From the NCBI GenBank assembly GCA_963833115.1, contig CAWHWS010000002.1, forward strand, positions 1,860,001-1,924,000: a stretch of DNA of 64,000 bases, given 5' to 3'. The notes beneath the pieces were generated by a model, which was not told the DNA's origin, made no database searches, and was given only the letters and a program-made list of their open reading frames with translations. The translations under genes were made by a program, and so were the position numbers. Within the stretch, counting starts at the first letter, position 1, and every line of letters starts with the position of its first letter. Shown here piece by piece: positions 9,244-17,154 of the stretch. The stretch comes from Hasllibacter sp963833115. GTDB lineage: Bacteria; Pseudomonadota; Alphaproteobacteria; Rhodobacterales; Rhodobacteraceae.

Positions 9244-10592
9244 TCCGCGGTGAGCGGCCCGTCCTCGTAGGGCGCCGCGAGGGCGCGGGTCAGCGCCTCG
9301 AACGGCGCCATGTCGCCCCGCGTGGCCGCGGCGATCATCGCCTCCACGCGGTGGTTGCGCGGGATCACCGCCGGCGAATGGGCGCGCATCGAGGCGCCGG
9401 GATCGCCCCCCTCCCGTGACAGCCGCGCGCGCCAGCCGGGCAGCCAGTCCGCGAGCGCCTCCGGCGCCTCGTCCGCCGCCAGCGCGCGGAAGGTGATCGT
9501 GAAGTCGGCCCCCGCCGCCGCCATCCGGTCCAGCAGCCCCTCGATGAGGGCGAGGTCCCCGTCCTCCGCCGCCACGAGGCCGATCTTGGCCCGGAACAGG
9601 CGCAGCCACTCGGCCCGGTAGGCGGGCGCGAACCCGTCCACCGCCGCCTGCGCCTCGGGGATGCCGGCCTCCCCGCCCATCAGCGGCAGGAGCGAGGTCG
9701 CGAGCTGCGCCATGTTCCACGCCGCGATGGAGGGCTGGCGCCCGTAGGCGTAGCGCCCGGCCATGTCGATCGAGGAGAAGACCTTGGCCGGGTCGTAGGC
9801 GTCGAGGAAGGCGCAGGGCCCGTAGTCGATGGTGATCCCGCCGACATGGGCGTTGTCGGTGTTCATCACCCCGTGCACGAACCCCAGCGACATCCACCGC
9901 GCCACGAGCCGGGCCTGCGCGTCCACCGCGGCGCGCAGGAGGCCCGCCGCGCCCTGCGCCCCGGGGTGGTGGCGGGCGATGGCGAGGTCGGCCAGCGCTC
10001 GGAGCGCCTCCTCGTCCCCGCGCACGGCGAAGTACTGGAACGTCCCCACGCGCAGATGCGAGGGCGCGGTGCGGACCAGGATCGCGCCGGGCAGGGCGCC
10101 GTCCTCGCGCAGGACGCGCTCGCCGGTCGCGACCGCCGCCAGCGCCCGCGTCGTCGGCACGCCGAGCGCGTGCATCGCCTCCGACAGGACGTATTCGCGC
10201 AGCACCGGGCCGAGCGCGGCGCGCCCGTCCCCCCCGCGGGAGAAGGGCGTGCGCCCCGAGCCCTTGGTCACGACCTCCACCGGTCCGTCCGGCCCCTCCG
10301 CGAGGCCCAGCACGTGCGCGCGCCCGTCGCCGAGCTGCGGGACGAACCCCCCGAACTGATGCCCCGCATAGGCCGCCGCGACGGGCTCGGCGCCGGGCCA
10401 GGGGACGTTCCCGGTGAAGAGGCCGGGATGCGCCCGCAACGTCGCGGGGTCGAGGCCGAGCCTGCCCGCCAGCGCCTCGTTCAGGGCCAGCAGGCGGGGT
10501 TCGGCGACGGGCACCGGGTCCACCGCCACGGCGAGGCGCGGCTGGTCGGCGGGACGGGCGGGCGCGAGACGTGGCAGGGCGATGGGGTCCAT
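9186..10592 (-). CDS. selO: Protein adenylyltransferase SelO (YdiU/UPF0061)
   Basis: A pseudokinase-fold enzyme that transfers AMP to Ser/Thr/Tyr hydroxyls of proteins, implicated in redox stress responses. The start was set at the ATG 10592 (GGAGG seven bases upstream), giving 468 residues; a GTG at 10601 is less likely. Family blocks are clear: AGHQFGGFVPQLGDGRA, VTKGSGRTPFSRGGDGRAAL (inverted ATP site), HGVMNTDNAHVGGITIDYGP (the NTDN and D-Y-G-P catalytic and metal residues) and the C-terminal TFCGT, where the conserved Cys replaces the selenocysteine found in animals. Confidence 0.94.
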   Translation of the reverse strand: MDPIALPRLAPARPADQPRLAVAVDPVPVAEPRLLALNEALAGRLGLDPATLRAHPGLFTGNVPWPGAEPVAAAYAGHQFGGFVPQLGDGRAHVLGLAEGPDGPVEVVTKGSGRTPFSRGGDGRAALGPVLREYVLSEAMHALGVPTTRALAAVATGERVLREDGALPGAILVRTAPSHLRVGTFQYFAVRGDEEALRALADLAIARHHPGAQGAAGLLRAAVDAQARLVARWMSLGFVHGVMNTDNAHVGGITIDYGPCAFLDAYDPAKVFSSIDMAGRYAYGRQPSIAAWNMAQLATSLLPLMGGEAGIPEAQAAVDGFAPAYRAEWLRLFRAKIGLVAAEDGDLALIEGLLDRMAAAGADFTITFRALAADEAPEALADWLPGWRARLSREGGDPGASMRAHSPAVIPRNHRVEAMIAAATRGDMAPFEALTRALAAPYEDGPLTADYARPPAPGEEVRATFCGT

Positions 10593-10676
10593 GCCCTCCA
10601 CCTAAGGCGGCGGCGGCGGGCGCGCCACCGGGGCACGCCGCGCGCCCGCCCGAGGGTCGCCGTCTCGAATGGCCGG

Positions 10677-10710
10677 GCCCGGTCGGCTCCGCGGGGGGCG
10701 CCGACCGGGC
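10677..10710 (-). terminator. Hairpin downstream of the VPLPA-CTERM gene
   Basis: A perfect 10-bp inverted repeat (GCCCGGTCGG at 10677-10686, CCGACCGGGC at 10701-10710) with a 14-nt GC-rich loop. It lies 13 bp past the stop of the CTERM gene, in the transcribed direction of that gene. There is no T-tract, so Rho-independent action is unproven; it may instead protect the 3' end. Confidence 0.45.
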
Positions 10711-10722
10711 CGCGCTCGCCGG

Positions 10723-11223
10723 TCAGCCCTTGCGGCGCCGGAGGACGGCCATCCCGCCGAGGCCGGCGAGGAGGAGCGGCAGGCCGGCGGGCAGCGGGAT
10801 GGCCGCCGCGACCGTGGGCACCCCCGTGACGCCGCCCTGCACGAGGAGGCTCCGGTCCGCGCCGAAGAACGGGTCCTCGTCGCCGCTCTCGGTGGCGAAG
10901 AAGCCGCTCGTGTTCGACAGGTCATCGACCGTGCGGAACACGAACGTGGCGAACCCGCTCACCGCCGAGAAGATGATCTCGTCGGCGCCCGAGGACGGAT
11001 CGACCGCGATGTAGCTCTGGCCCGGCGTGAACGGGCCGAAGCCGGCCGTCGTCTGCACGCTGACGTTGGAGAACAGATTCTCGTCGGCGTCGTAGGTGAA
11101 GCCGCCGTTGACCGTGCCGCCATTGTCGAAGGCCATGTCCGTGAACGTGAAGTCCACCGGATCGGCGCCGGCCGCGGTCGCGGCGAGGGCGGCGAGGGTC
11201 GCCGCCGTGATGATCCTGATCAT
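10723..11223 (-). CDS. VPLPA-CTERM sorting-domain exported protein
   Basis: A 166-residue exported protein. The start is the ATG at 11223 with AGGA upstream; the longer frame adds unlikely sequence. The N-terminus is a signal peptide (MIRIITAATLAALAATAAGA). The middle is an Asp/Gly/Phe-rich beta-type region of about 115 residues without a recognised domain. The C-terminus is a classical VPLPA-CTERM: IPLPAGLPLLLAGLGGMAVL then RRRKG, which is motif, membrane helix and basic tail. Known biology of this tag: recognition by an exosortase-like protease for processing and surface display. No exosortase gene is in the window. Confidence 0.88.
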   Translation of the reverse strand: MIRIITAATLAALAATAAGADPVDFTFTDMAFDNGGTVNGGFTYDADENLFSNVSVQTTAGFGPFTPGQSYIAVDPSSGADEIIFSAVSGFATFVFRTVDDLSNTSGFFATESGDEDPFFGADRSLLVQGGVTGVPTVAAAIPLPAGLPLLLAGLGGMAVLRRRKG

Positions 11224-11366
11224 GATGTCGTTCCTGTCGTTGCCATTTCGGTGTGCGCCGGCCCGCCCGGTCGCGCGATGCGACTGGCGGGAGACCGACG
11301 GCACCATGAGGCGCGATCGCGTGACATCGAGAGTTTCGCCACTCGTCGAGAAAAGCCGCGGTCCGG

Positions 11367-12308
11367 TCACAATCTCCCGATCCGCTCCACGAGCAGGGCG
11401 AAGAATCCGTCCGCGTCGACGTCGCCGACGAAGGTCGCGTTGGGCGCGCGGTCCGTGACCCGCCACCAGTCGGCGACGGTCATGCCGCGGGTGAGGTCGG
11501 ATCCGGTCTCGACCTCCACGTTGACGAAGCGCCCCGAGAACAGCTCCGGCGCCAGCAGCCAGGCGATGACGCAGGGATCGTGCAGCGGGGCGCCGATGCT
11601 GCCGTACTTCTCCTTGTCGAAGCGCTCGAAGAAGTCGGTCCAGGCGGCGACCATGCGGCCCGCCTCGGTCCCCATCGCGCGGAACGCCTCCACCCGCGCC
11701 GCGTTCGTCAGGGCCTTGTGCGTCACGTCGAGCGGCATGATCGTGATCGGGCGCCCGCAGGCGAGGACTTCTGCCGCGGCCTCGGGGTCGACGTAGACGT
11801 TGAACTCGGCCGCCGGGGTGATGTTGCCGACCTCGAAATAGGCGCCGCCCATGAGCACGACCTCCCGCACGTTGGGCAGGAGCTCGGGCGCCGCGCGGAA
11901 CGCCAGCGCGAGGTTCGTCAGCGGCCCCAGCGCGCAGAGCGTGAGCCCGTCCGGCCCCGCCGCGCGCAGGTGCCGCACGATGGCGTCCACTCCGGGTTCG
12001 GGATCGAGGGGGCCGCGCGGCTCGGGCAAGGGCGGCCCGTCGAGGCCGGTCTTGCCGTGCACGTGCTCGGCCGTGCGCAGGGGCCGCTCGAGGGGCCGGT
12101 CGGCGCCCGCGTGGACGGGCACGTCCGGCCGGCCTCCGAGGTCGCGCACGATCCGCGCGTTCCGCTCCGTCAGGGCCAGGGGCACGTTGCCCGCCACCGC
12201 CACGATGGCGCGCACCTCGATCTCATCCGGCGAGGCGAGCGCCAGGAGGATCGCGACCGCGTCGTCCTGGCCGGGATCGGTGTCGATGAGGATCGGGCGG
12301 GGGGGCAT
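11367..12308 (-). CDS. Nucleoside hydrolase (inosine-uridine preferring family)
   Basis: A 313-residue Ca2+-dependent N-ribohydrolase that splits (deoxy)nucleosides to base and ribose for salvage. The start at 12308 places the signature ILIDTDPGQDDAVAILLAL (metal-binding D-T-D-x-G-x-D-D) directly at the N-terminus, preceded by GGAGA. Other conserved blocks are GPLTNLALAF, VVLMGGAYFEVGNITPAAEFNVYVDPEAA and PLHDPCVIAWLL (metal Asp and catalytic-region residues). Whether purine or pyrimidine nucleosides are preferred cannot be told. It stands alone, with repeat copy D in its upstream region. Confidence 0.94.
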   Translation of the reverse strand: MPPRPILIDTDPGQDDAVAILLALASPDEIEVRAIVAVAGNVPLALTERNARIVRDLGGRPDVPVHAGADRPLERPLRTAEHVHGKTGLDGPPLPEPRGPLDPEPGVDAIVRHLRAAGPDGLTLCALGPLTNLALAFRAAPELLPNVREVVLMGGAYFEVGNITPAAEFNVYVDPEAAAEVLACGRPITIMPLDVTHKALTNAARVEAFRAMGTEAGRMVAAWTDFFERFDKEKYGSIGAPLHDPCVIAWLLAPELFSGRFVNVEVETGSDLTRGMTVADWWRVTDRAPNATFVGDVDADGFFALLVERIGRL

Positions 12309-12381
12309 GGGCGTCTCCGTCGTCGACCGCCCGCGTCTTCTCCCACCAAGCGGGGCGGAACGCGAGGGGGCGGTCCCGCCG

Positions 12382-12448
12382 CCCCGCGGCCTGCGCGCCC
12401 TGCCGGGCCTTGCCCGCTGCGCGGGCATCGGCCGGCCGCTGCGCTGGC
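12382..12448 (-). repeat. Intergenic GC-rich repeat, copy D
   Basis: One of five related intergenic elements in this window (others near 18.4, 21.9, 31.0 and 36.9 kb). Read on the minus strand it begins GCCAGCGCAGCGGCCG, then CCGATGCC, then a GGCCCGGC core. It lies between the nucleoside hydrolase and the CBS-domain gene. It has internal complementarity and no coding potential. Confidence 0.6.
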
Positions 12449-12483
12449 ATGGCGCCCGGGCGCGGGGCCTCCGCCGGAGCGGA

Positions 12484-13770
12484 TCAGAGGCGCCGGATGC
12501 GCAGCCGCGTGATCCGGTTTGCGATGCGTTCGGCGACCTCGAAGCGGAAGCCGTGGAAGCTGAACACCTGGCCGCTCGCGGGGATCGTCTGCGCCTCGTG
12601 GATGACGAGGCCCGCGACGGTGTTGGCCTCCTCGTCGGGCAGGGTCCAATCGGCCGCGCGGTTCAGGTCGCGGATGGTCATCGCCCCGTCCACCACCAGC
12701 GTGCCGTCCGCCAGGCGGCGCAGCTCGTCGCCCCCGACCTCGTCGTACTCGTCGGTGATCTCGCCGACGATCTCCTCGAGGATGTCCTCGAGCGTGATGA
12801 GCCCCTGCAGCGCGCCGTACTCGTCCACCACGAGCGCGAAATGCGTGTGCCGGCGCAGGAACTGCCGCATCTGGTCGTCGAGCGTCGTCGTCTCGGGCAC
12901 GAAATAGGGGGGCAGGGCGACCTCGCGCACGTCGAACGCCGCGAGCCCGGAGGGCGAGGCGTCGGGGCCCCGCACGAGCCGGTCGACGGCGCGCAGGAGG
13001 TCCTTGGCGTGCACGAGGCCGATCACGTTCTCGGGCTCGCCGTCGAACACCGGCAGGCGCGTGTGGCGCGACTGGAGGCACTGGGTCAGGATCGCCTGCG
13101 GGTCGCCGGCCGCGTCGATCATCTCGATCCCCGACCGGTGGAGCATGACCTCCTCCACGGTGCGGTCCGCGAGGTCGAGCGCGCCCAGGATGCGGTCGCG
13201 GTCCTCCTTCTCGACGGTGCCCTCGGAATGGCCGAGCTGGAGGGCGCCGGCGATCTCCTCGCGCACGGCGAGGACGTCGGCGTCCGGGTCCGTCGCGACG
13301 CCGAAGAGGTAGAGGATGCCGCGCACCAGCCAGCGCACCGCGCCCACGACCGGCGCGAACACCCGCACCACGACCGCGATCGGCCCGGAGACGAGGGCCG
13401 CGGCCCGCTCGGCGTTGGTGATCGCGTAGGTCTTCGGCAGGACCTCCGCGAAGATCAGGACCAGCAGCGTCATCACCAGCGTCGCCAGCGCCACGCCCGA
13501 TTCGCCGAACACCCGTGTGAAGAGCGCGGTCGCCAGCGACGCGGCCAGGATGTTCACCAGGTTGTTGCCCAGGAGGACCGAGCCGATCAGGCGCTCGTTG
13601 TCCTCCGTGATCCGGAGCGCGCGCACGGCGCCGGCCTCGCCCGCGTCGGCGCGGGACTTCAGCTTGCCGCGCGAGGCCGCCGTGAGCGCCGTCTCCGAGC
13701 CCGAGAAGAAGCCCGACAGCACCAGGAGGAGGACGATCGCGCCCGAGGTGATCCAGAAGGCGGCGTCCAT
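12484..13770 (-). CDS. CNNM/CBS/CorC-domain membrane protein (hemolysin C family)
   Basis: A 428-residue inner-membrane protein of the TlyC/CorC/CNNM family, usually annotated as hemolysin but linked to Mg2+ or Co2+ efflux. The DUF21 membrane domain (residues about 1-190) has 3-4 helices and begins ITSGAIVLLLVLSGFFSGSETALTAA, where FFSGSETA is the family signature. Two CBS domains follow (HRSGIEMIDAAGDPQ and HFALVVDEYGALQGLITLEDI, about residues 205-330). A CorC_HlyC domain forms the C-terminus (VDGAMTIRDLNRAADW, VAGLVIHEAQTIPASG). It lies 62 bp downstream of xerD, same strand, and may belong to that transcript. Confidence 0.93.
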   Translation of the reverse strand: MDAAFWITSGAIVLLLVLSGFFSGSETALTAASRGKLKSRADAGEAGAVRALRITEDNERLIGSVLLGNNLVNILAASLATALFTRVFGESGVALATLVMTLLVLIFAEVLPKTYAITNAERAAALVSGPIAVVVRVFAPVVGAVRWLVRGILYLFGVATDPDADVLAVREEIAGALQLGHSEGTVEKEDRDRILGALDLADRTVEEVMLHRSGIEMIDAAGDPQAILTQCLQSRHTRLPVFDGEPENVIGLVHAKDLLRAVDRLVRGPDASPSGLAAFDVREVALPPYFVPETTTLDDQMRQFLRRHTHFALVVDEYGALQGLITLEDILEEIVGEITDEYDEVGGDELRRLADGTLVVDGAMTIRDLNRAADWTLPDEEANTVAGLVIHEAQTIPASGQVFSFHGFRFEVAERIANRITRLRIRRL

Positions 13771-13832
13771 GTGTCCTCCATCCCGCGAGGGGCAGCGTTA
13801 CCGCGCGGGGCCCCCGACGGGCAAGGGACGGC

Positions 13833-14756
13833 TCATCGTCCCGTCGCGAGCGGATGGCGGGTCAGGACCAGCTCGCGCAGCCGCGCCTCCAGGACATGGG
13901 TGTAGATCTCGGTCGTCGCCACGTCGGCGTGGCCGAGCAGCGTCTGGATCGAGCGGAGATCCGCGCCCCGCGCCAGCAGGTGCGTGGCGAAGGCGTGGCG
14001 CAGGGCGTGGGGCGTCACCTCGCCGGGTGGCACCCCGGCCGCGACGGCGATCTCCTTGACGAGGCCGTGGAACCGGTGCCGCGTCAGGTGCCCCGCCGCG
14101 CCGCGCGAGGGGAAGAGGAACGGCGTGGGCGCGCGCTCGGCCGCGGCGTCGCGCAGCGCCAGCCAGGCGGCGAGATGCGCGCGCGCCTCGGGCGTGAGCG
14201 GGACGAGCCGCTCCCGACCGCCCTTGCCGCGCACCAGGAGCATCCGGGGATCGCCCCGCGCCGCCGCGGCCGGCAGCGAGACGAGCTCCGTCGCGCGCAG
14301 GCCCGTCGCGTAGAGGACGTGAAGGAGGCAGGCGTTGCGCGCGCGCGCGGCGTCGGTCGGGCCGTGCCCTTCGGCGGCGGTCAGCATGCGCGCCACCGCG
14401 TCCTCGTCCAGGGTGCGGGGCAGGCGGCGCGCCCGGCCGGGGCCCTTGATGCGGATGGCCGGATCGTCCCCGCGCCAGCCCTCCTCGAAGGCGAAACGGT
14501 GGAGCGCGCGGATCGAGGCGAGGCGCCGCGCGCGCGTGGCCCGCGCCAGGCCCTGCGCCTCGCAATGGACGAGGTAGCCCTCGACCGCGCCGCGCTCCGC
14601 CGTGGCGGGGGACGCGCCGCGCCGGCCGAGCCAGCCGGCGTAGTCCTTCAGGTCTCGTCCATAGGCGAGGAGCGTGTTGCGCGCCGCTCCCGCCTCGGCC
14701 GCCTGCGCGTCGAGGAAGGTCGCGATCCAGAGGCCTGGCGTGCCCGGCGCCGTCAT
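13833..14756 (-). CDS. xerD: Site-specific tyrosine recombinase XerD
   Basis: A 307-residue recombinase that, with XerC, resolves chromosome dimers at dif. The N-terminal SAM-like DNA-binding domain covers residues about 7-95. The catalytic domain has all active residues: Arg in YATGLRATELVSL, Lys in VRGKGGRERLVPL, His/Arg in THALRHAFATHLL, His in LLGHADVATTEIYTHV and the nucleophile Tyr in the same block (EIYTH). Its ATG overlaps the stop of the upstream 488-residue protein gene by 4 bp (ATGA), so the two are translationally coupled. No integrase-type neighbours, so it is chromosomal rather than phage-derived. Confidence 0.92.
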   Translation of the reverse strand: MTAPGTPGLWIATFLDAQAAEAGAARNTLLAYGRDLKDYAGWLGRRGASPATAERGAVEGYLVHCEAQGLARATRARRLASIRALHRFAFEEGWRGDDPAIRIKGPGRARRLPRTLDEDAVARMLTAAEGHGPTDAARARNACLLHVLYATGLRATELVSLPAAAARGDPRMLLVRGKGGRERLVPLTPEARAHLAAWLALRDAAAERAPTPFLFPSRGAAGHLTRHRFHGLVKEIAVAAGVPPGEVTPHALRHAFATHLLARGADLRSIQTLLGHADVATTEIYTHVLEARLRELVLTRHPLATGR

Positions 14757-16219
14757 GCCGCGTCCCGGCCGATCAGGAGCTCGAGCGCCGCCCGGCGCGC
14801 CGCGCCCTCCAGCCCGTTGGCCCGCAGGAAGGCCAGCGCGCCGGTGAGGCGCCGCCGGTCGCCCGAGGCCCCGTGCGCCAGATCCTCCAGCGCCAGGAGG
14901 ATCGCCTCGCCCAGGCGCCCCTCGCGCGCCCGGAGCGCCAGCCGCTCGGGCACCTGGGCCGCGGGGGCGAAGGCGGCGCCGACCTCGTCCAGGGTCGCGC
15001 CCTCGGGCGGCAGCCCCCGCGCCACGCGGCGGGCCGCGTCCAGGCCGGCGCCCCCCGCCGCGGGCCAGGCCGCCGCCGCGGCCTCGTACTCCGCCGACAG
15101 CAGGCCGAGCGTCAGCGCCGCTTCGTGCGCGCCGGGCGACAGCTCGTGCCGCGCGATCAGGGGGTAGAGCGCGTCCGCCATCCCCGGTAGGAGGCCCGCG
15201 CGCTCCAGGGCGCCCACCGCCTCGGGCAGCGCGGCGCTCACCGCGTCGGGATTGTCCGCGATGAGCGCGGCATCGAGCGCGCGAACGGCCCGCACCCGGT
15301 CCCAGACCCCGCCCGAGGCGGAGGCCCGCTGGGCGGTGTAGAGATCCAGGAGGCGCGCGCCCTCGAGCGCCGCGGCCCGCACGAGGCGCTCGGCCGCCTC
15401 GAGCTGCGCCTTGCGCCCCGACAGGGCCCGCAGATCCGCGCGCGCGAAGGGCGTCGGCAGCGACCGCGTCGGGATCGGCGCGCCGAGCGCCTCGTAGAGC
15501 CGAAACTGGAGGGGCGTGGGCCGGCCGGGCGCGGGCGGCGGCGGCCCCGCGAGGTCCGGGTCGAGGAAGGCGGCCAGGAGCTCGGCGTCGAGCGCGTCCA
15601 GCCGGCCGAGCGCGCGCGCCCCGTCGAACACGGTCGCGGCCGCCGGCCAGTCCCCCGCCCGCACGAGGCAGAAGACGCGCCGTGCGTAGTCGCCCTCGCT
15701 GTCCGGCCCCGGGTCCACGTTGCGGCAGGCCCTGGCCTCGTCCCCGAGCAGGAGCGCGACGTCGAAGGCCGCGCGTCGCAGGGCGGGCGTGCGCGCGCCG
15801 GTCCGGTCGGCCAGGGCGGCGGCGGCGTCGAGCTGGCCGCGCGCGGTCAGGCGCGCGAGCCGCGCGGCCAGGAGCGCGTCGGCGCCGCCCGTGGGCGGAT
15901 CGGCCTCCGACAGCATCGCCGCGCGCTCCAGCAGGATGGCCGCGCGCGGCCCGTCCTCGGGCAGGGCGGCGATGCGTCGGGCGAGGGCGTCCGCGTCCGA
16001 GCGGGCCCAGAGGTCCCTGGGCAGCCCGGTCACCGCCGGGGGCAGGATGCCGGCCGACCCGGTGCCGGCCGCGCCGAGCGGCGCGACGGTCACCGTCCCG
16101 GTGCGCACCCCGCCGGTCACCGGGGCCTCGGCCCCCTGCGCCCGGGCGCCGTCCGCGAGCATCGCGCCGGCCAGGGCCGCCGCGATCGCGAGGGGACGGG
16201 ACGCCGCGCGATCAGCCAC
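14753..16219 (-). CDS. Exported Ala-rich helical-repeat protein of unknown function
   Basis: A 488-residue protein starting at GTG 16219, within the stop region of the preceding small gene (8-bp overlap). The long open frame continues upstream, but only as a shadow of the small gene. A signal peptide is visible (PLAIAAALAGAMLADGARA). The rest is Ala/Leu/Arg-rich and almost purely helical, with repeats such as AALPEDGPRAAILLERAAML and VRAAALEGARLLDLYTAQRA that look like TPR or Sel1-like solenoid packing. No catalytic motif is recognised. It sits between a 76-residue membrane protein and xerD in one translationally coupled unit; a cell-envelope role is only a guess. Confidence 0.75.
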   Translation of the reverse strand: MADRAASRPLAIAAALAGAMLADGARAQGAEAPVTGGVRTGTVTVAPLGAAGTGSAGILPPAVTGLPRDLWARSDADALARRIAALPEDGPRAAILLERAAMLSEADPPTGGADALLAARLARLTARGQLDAAAALADRTGARTPALRRAAFDVALLLGDEARACRNVDPGPDSEGDYARRVFCLVRAGDWPAAATVFDGARALGRLDALDAELLAAFLDPDLAGPPPPAPGRPTPLQFRLYEALGAPIPTRSLPTPFARADLRALSGRKAQLEAAERLVRAAALEGARLLDLYTAQRASASGGVWDRVRAVRALDAALIADNPDAVSAALPEAVGALERAGLLPGMADALYPLIARHELSPGAHEAALTLGLLSAEYEAAAAAWPAAGGAGLDAARRVARGLPPEGATLDEVGAAFAPAAQVPERLALRAREGRLGEAILLALEDLAHGASGDRRRLTGALAFLRANGLEGAARRAALELLIGRDAA

Positions 16220-16442
16220 CGTCGCCCGCGGCCTCGCCCGGCGCCCCGTCCGGCGCCCCGTCCGGCGCGTCGCCCGGCGCGTCGTCCGATGGGCGAGCGG
16301 CGGGCGCGCCGGCCGCGTCCAGGTCGACGGGCACGCGCCGCTCCCCGGTCTGGGGCGACATGTCGCCGAGATAGGCATAGGCCGCCAGCGCGGCGAGCCC
16401 GAGGGCCGCCAGCACCAAGAGCACCTTCAGCAGTCGCACCAT
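16212..16442 (-). CDS. Small single-pass membrane protein with acidic Pro/Ala/Asp tail
   Basis: A 76-residue protein starting at ATG 16442. The N-terminus is basic (MVRLLKVL) followed by one hydrophobic helix (residues about 8-27). The remainder is a low-complexity, Ala/Pro/Asp/Gly-rich segment containing DAPDGAPDGAPGEAAG, a short tandem repeat of DGAP. It is probably inner-membrane anchored with a periplasmic tail. The function is unknown. It is the first gene of the unit leading into the 488-residue exported protein and xerD, and is divergent from aroK over 130 bp. Confidence 0.72.
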   Translation of the reverse strand: MVRLLKVLLVLAALGLAALAAYAYLGDMSPQTGERRVPVDLDAAGAPAARPSDDAPGDAPDGAPDGAPGEAAGDGG

Positions 16443-16572
16443 ACGGACCCTGCCCCCATCGCCCCGGACGCGCGGCCGCCGGGGCCGCGCCCCGCCGGGA
16501 TGACGCATTTCGATATGGCATCCAAGCCCGCGCCGGGGCATTCGTCTCATCCTGCCGGAAGGGAGCCACGCC

Positions 16573-17154
16573 GTGACCCGCGCCATGCCGATCCCGCCGC
16601 TCTCGGGCCCCGCGCCGGCCGCCGATCCCGCGCCGGGCCGCTGGGTCGTGCTGGTCGGCCTGATGGGGGCGGGCAAGTCCGCCGTCGGCCGCGCGCTGGG
16701 CGCGCTCACCGGCCGCCTCCATCTCGACGCGGACGACGAGATCGAGGCCGCCGCCCGCGCCACCATCCCCGAGATCTTCGCCCGCGACGGCGAGCCGTTC
16801 TTCCGCGCCCGCGAGGCGGAGGTGGTCGCCCGCGTCCTCGCCGGCCCGCCCGGCATCCTCTCCACCGGCGGCGGCGCCTGGATGAGCGCCGAGGTCCGCG
16901 CCCTCGTCGCCGCGCGCGGCGTCTCCGTCTGGCTGCGCGCCGATCTCGACACGCTCTGGCCGCGGGTGCGGGGGCGCTCGCACCGCCCCTTGCTGCGCGG
17001 CGCAGACGGGCGCTCGGTCCTGGCGCGGCTCATGTCCGAGCGGGAGGACCGCTACGCCCTGGCGGACCTCGTCGTCGACTCGCACCCGGGCCGCGGCGTG
17101 GCCGAGACGGCGCAGGACGCGCTCGGCGCCCTCCTGGCGCGGGCCGCGCCGTGA
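16573..17154 (+). CDS. aroK: Shikimate kinase
   Basis: Phosphorylates shikimate with ATP, the fifth step of the chorismate pathway. It is 193 residues from the GTG at 16573 (GGAAGGGAG about eight bases upstream); an ATG four codons later is possible. The Walker A motif is LMGAGKSAVGRALG. Shikimate-binding residues are in HLDADDEIE and FFRAREAEVV, the GG pair is in ILSTGGGAWM, and the LID Arg is in RGRSHRPLLRG. The C-terminus ends ALADLVVDSHPGRG. The stop overlaps the GTG of aroB by 4 bp. Confidence 0.95.
   Translation: MTRAMPIPPLSGPAPAADPAPGRWVVLVGLMGAGKSAVGRALGALTGRLHLDADDEIEAAARATIPEIFARDGEPFFRAREAEVVARVLAGPPGILSTGGGAWMSAEVRALVAARGVSVWLRADLDTLWPRVRGRSHRPLLRGADGRSVLARLMSEREDRYALADLVVDSHPGRGVAETAQDALGALLARAAP

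Noticed and set aside
6910..9897. A 995-codon minus-strand open frame through the second EamA gene and selO
   Set aside because: It is the wrong frame of selO joined to antisense of EamA; the real genes in the same DNA carry full motif sets.
13833..14756. Phage integrase for an integrated element
   Set aside because: The recombinase resembles chromosomal XerD, is translationally coupled to non-phage genes, and no attachment site or prophage genes adjoin it.
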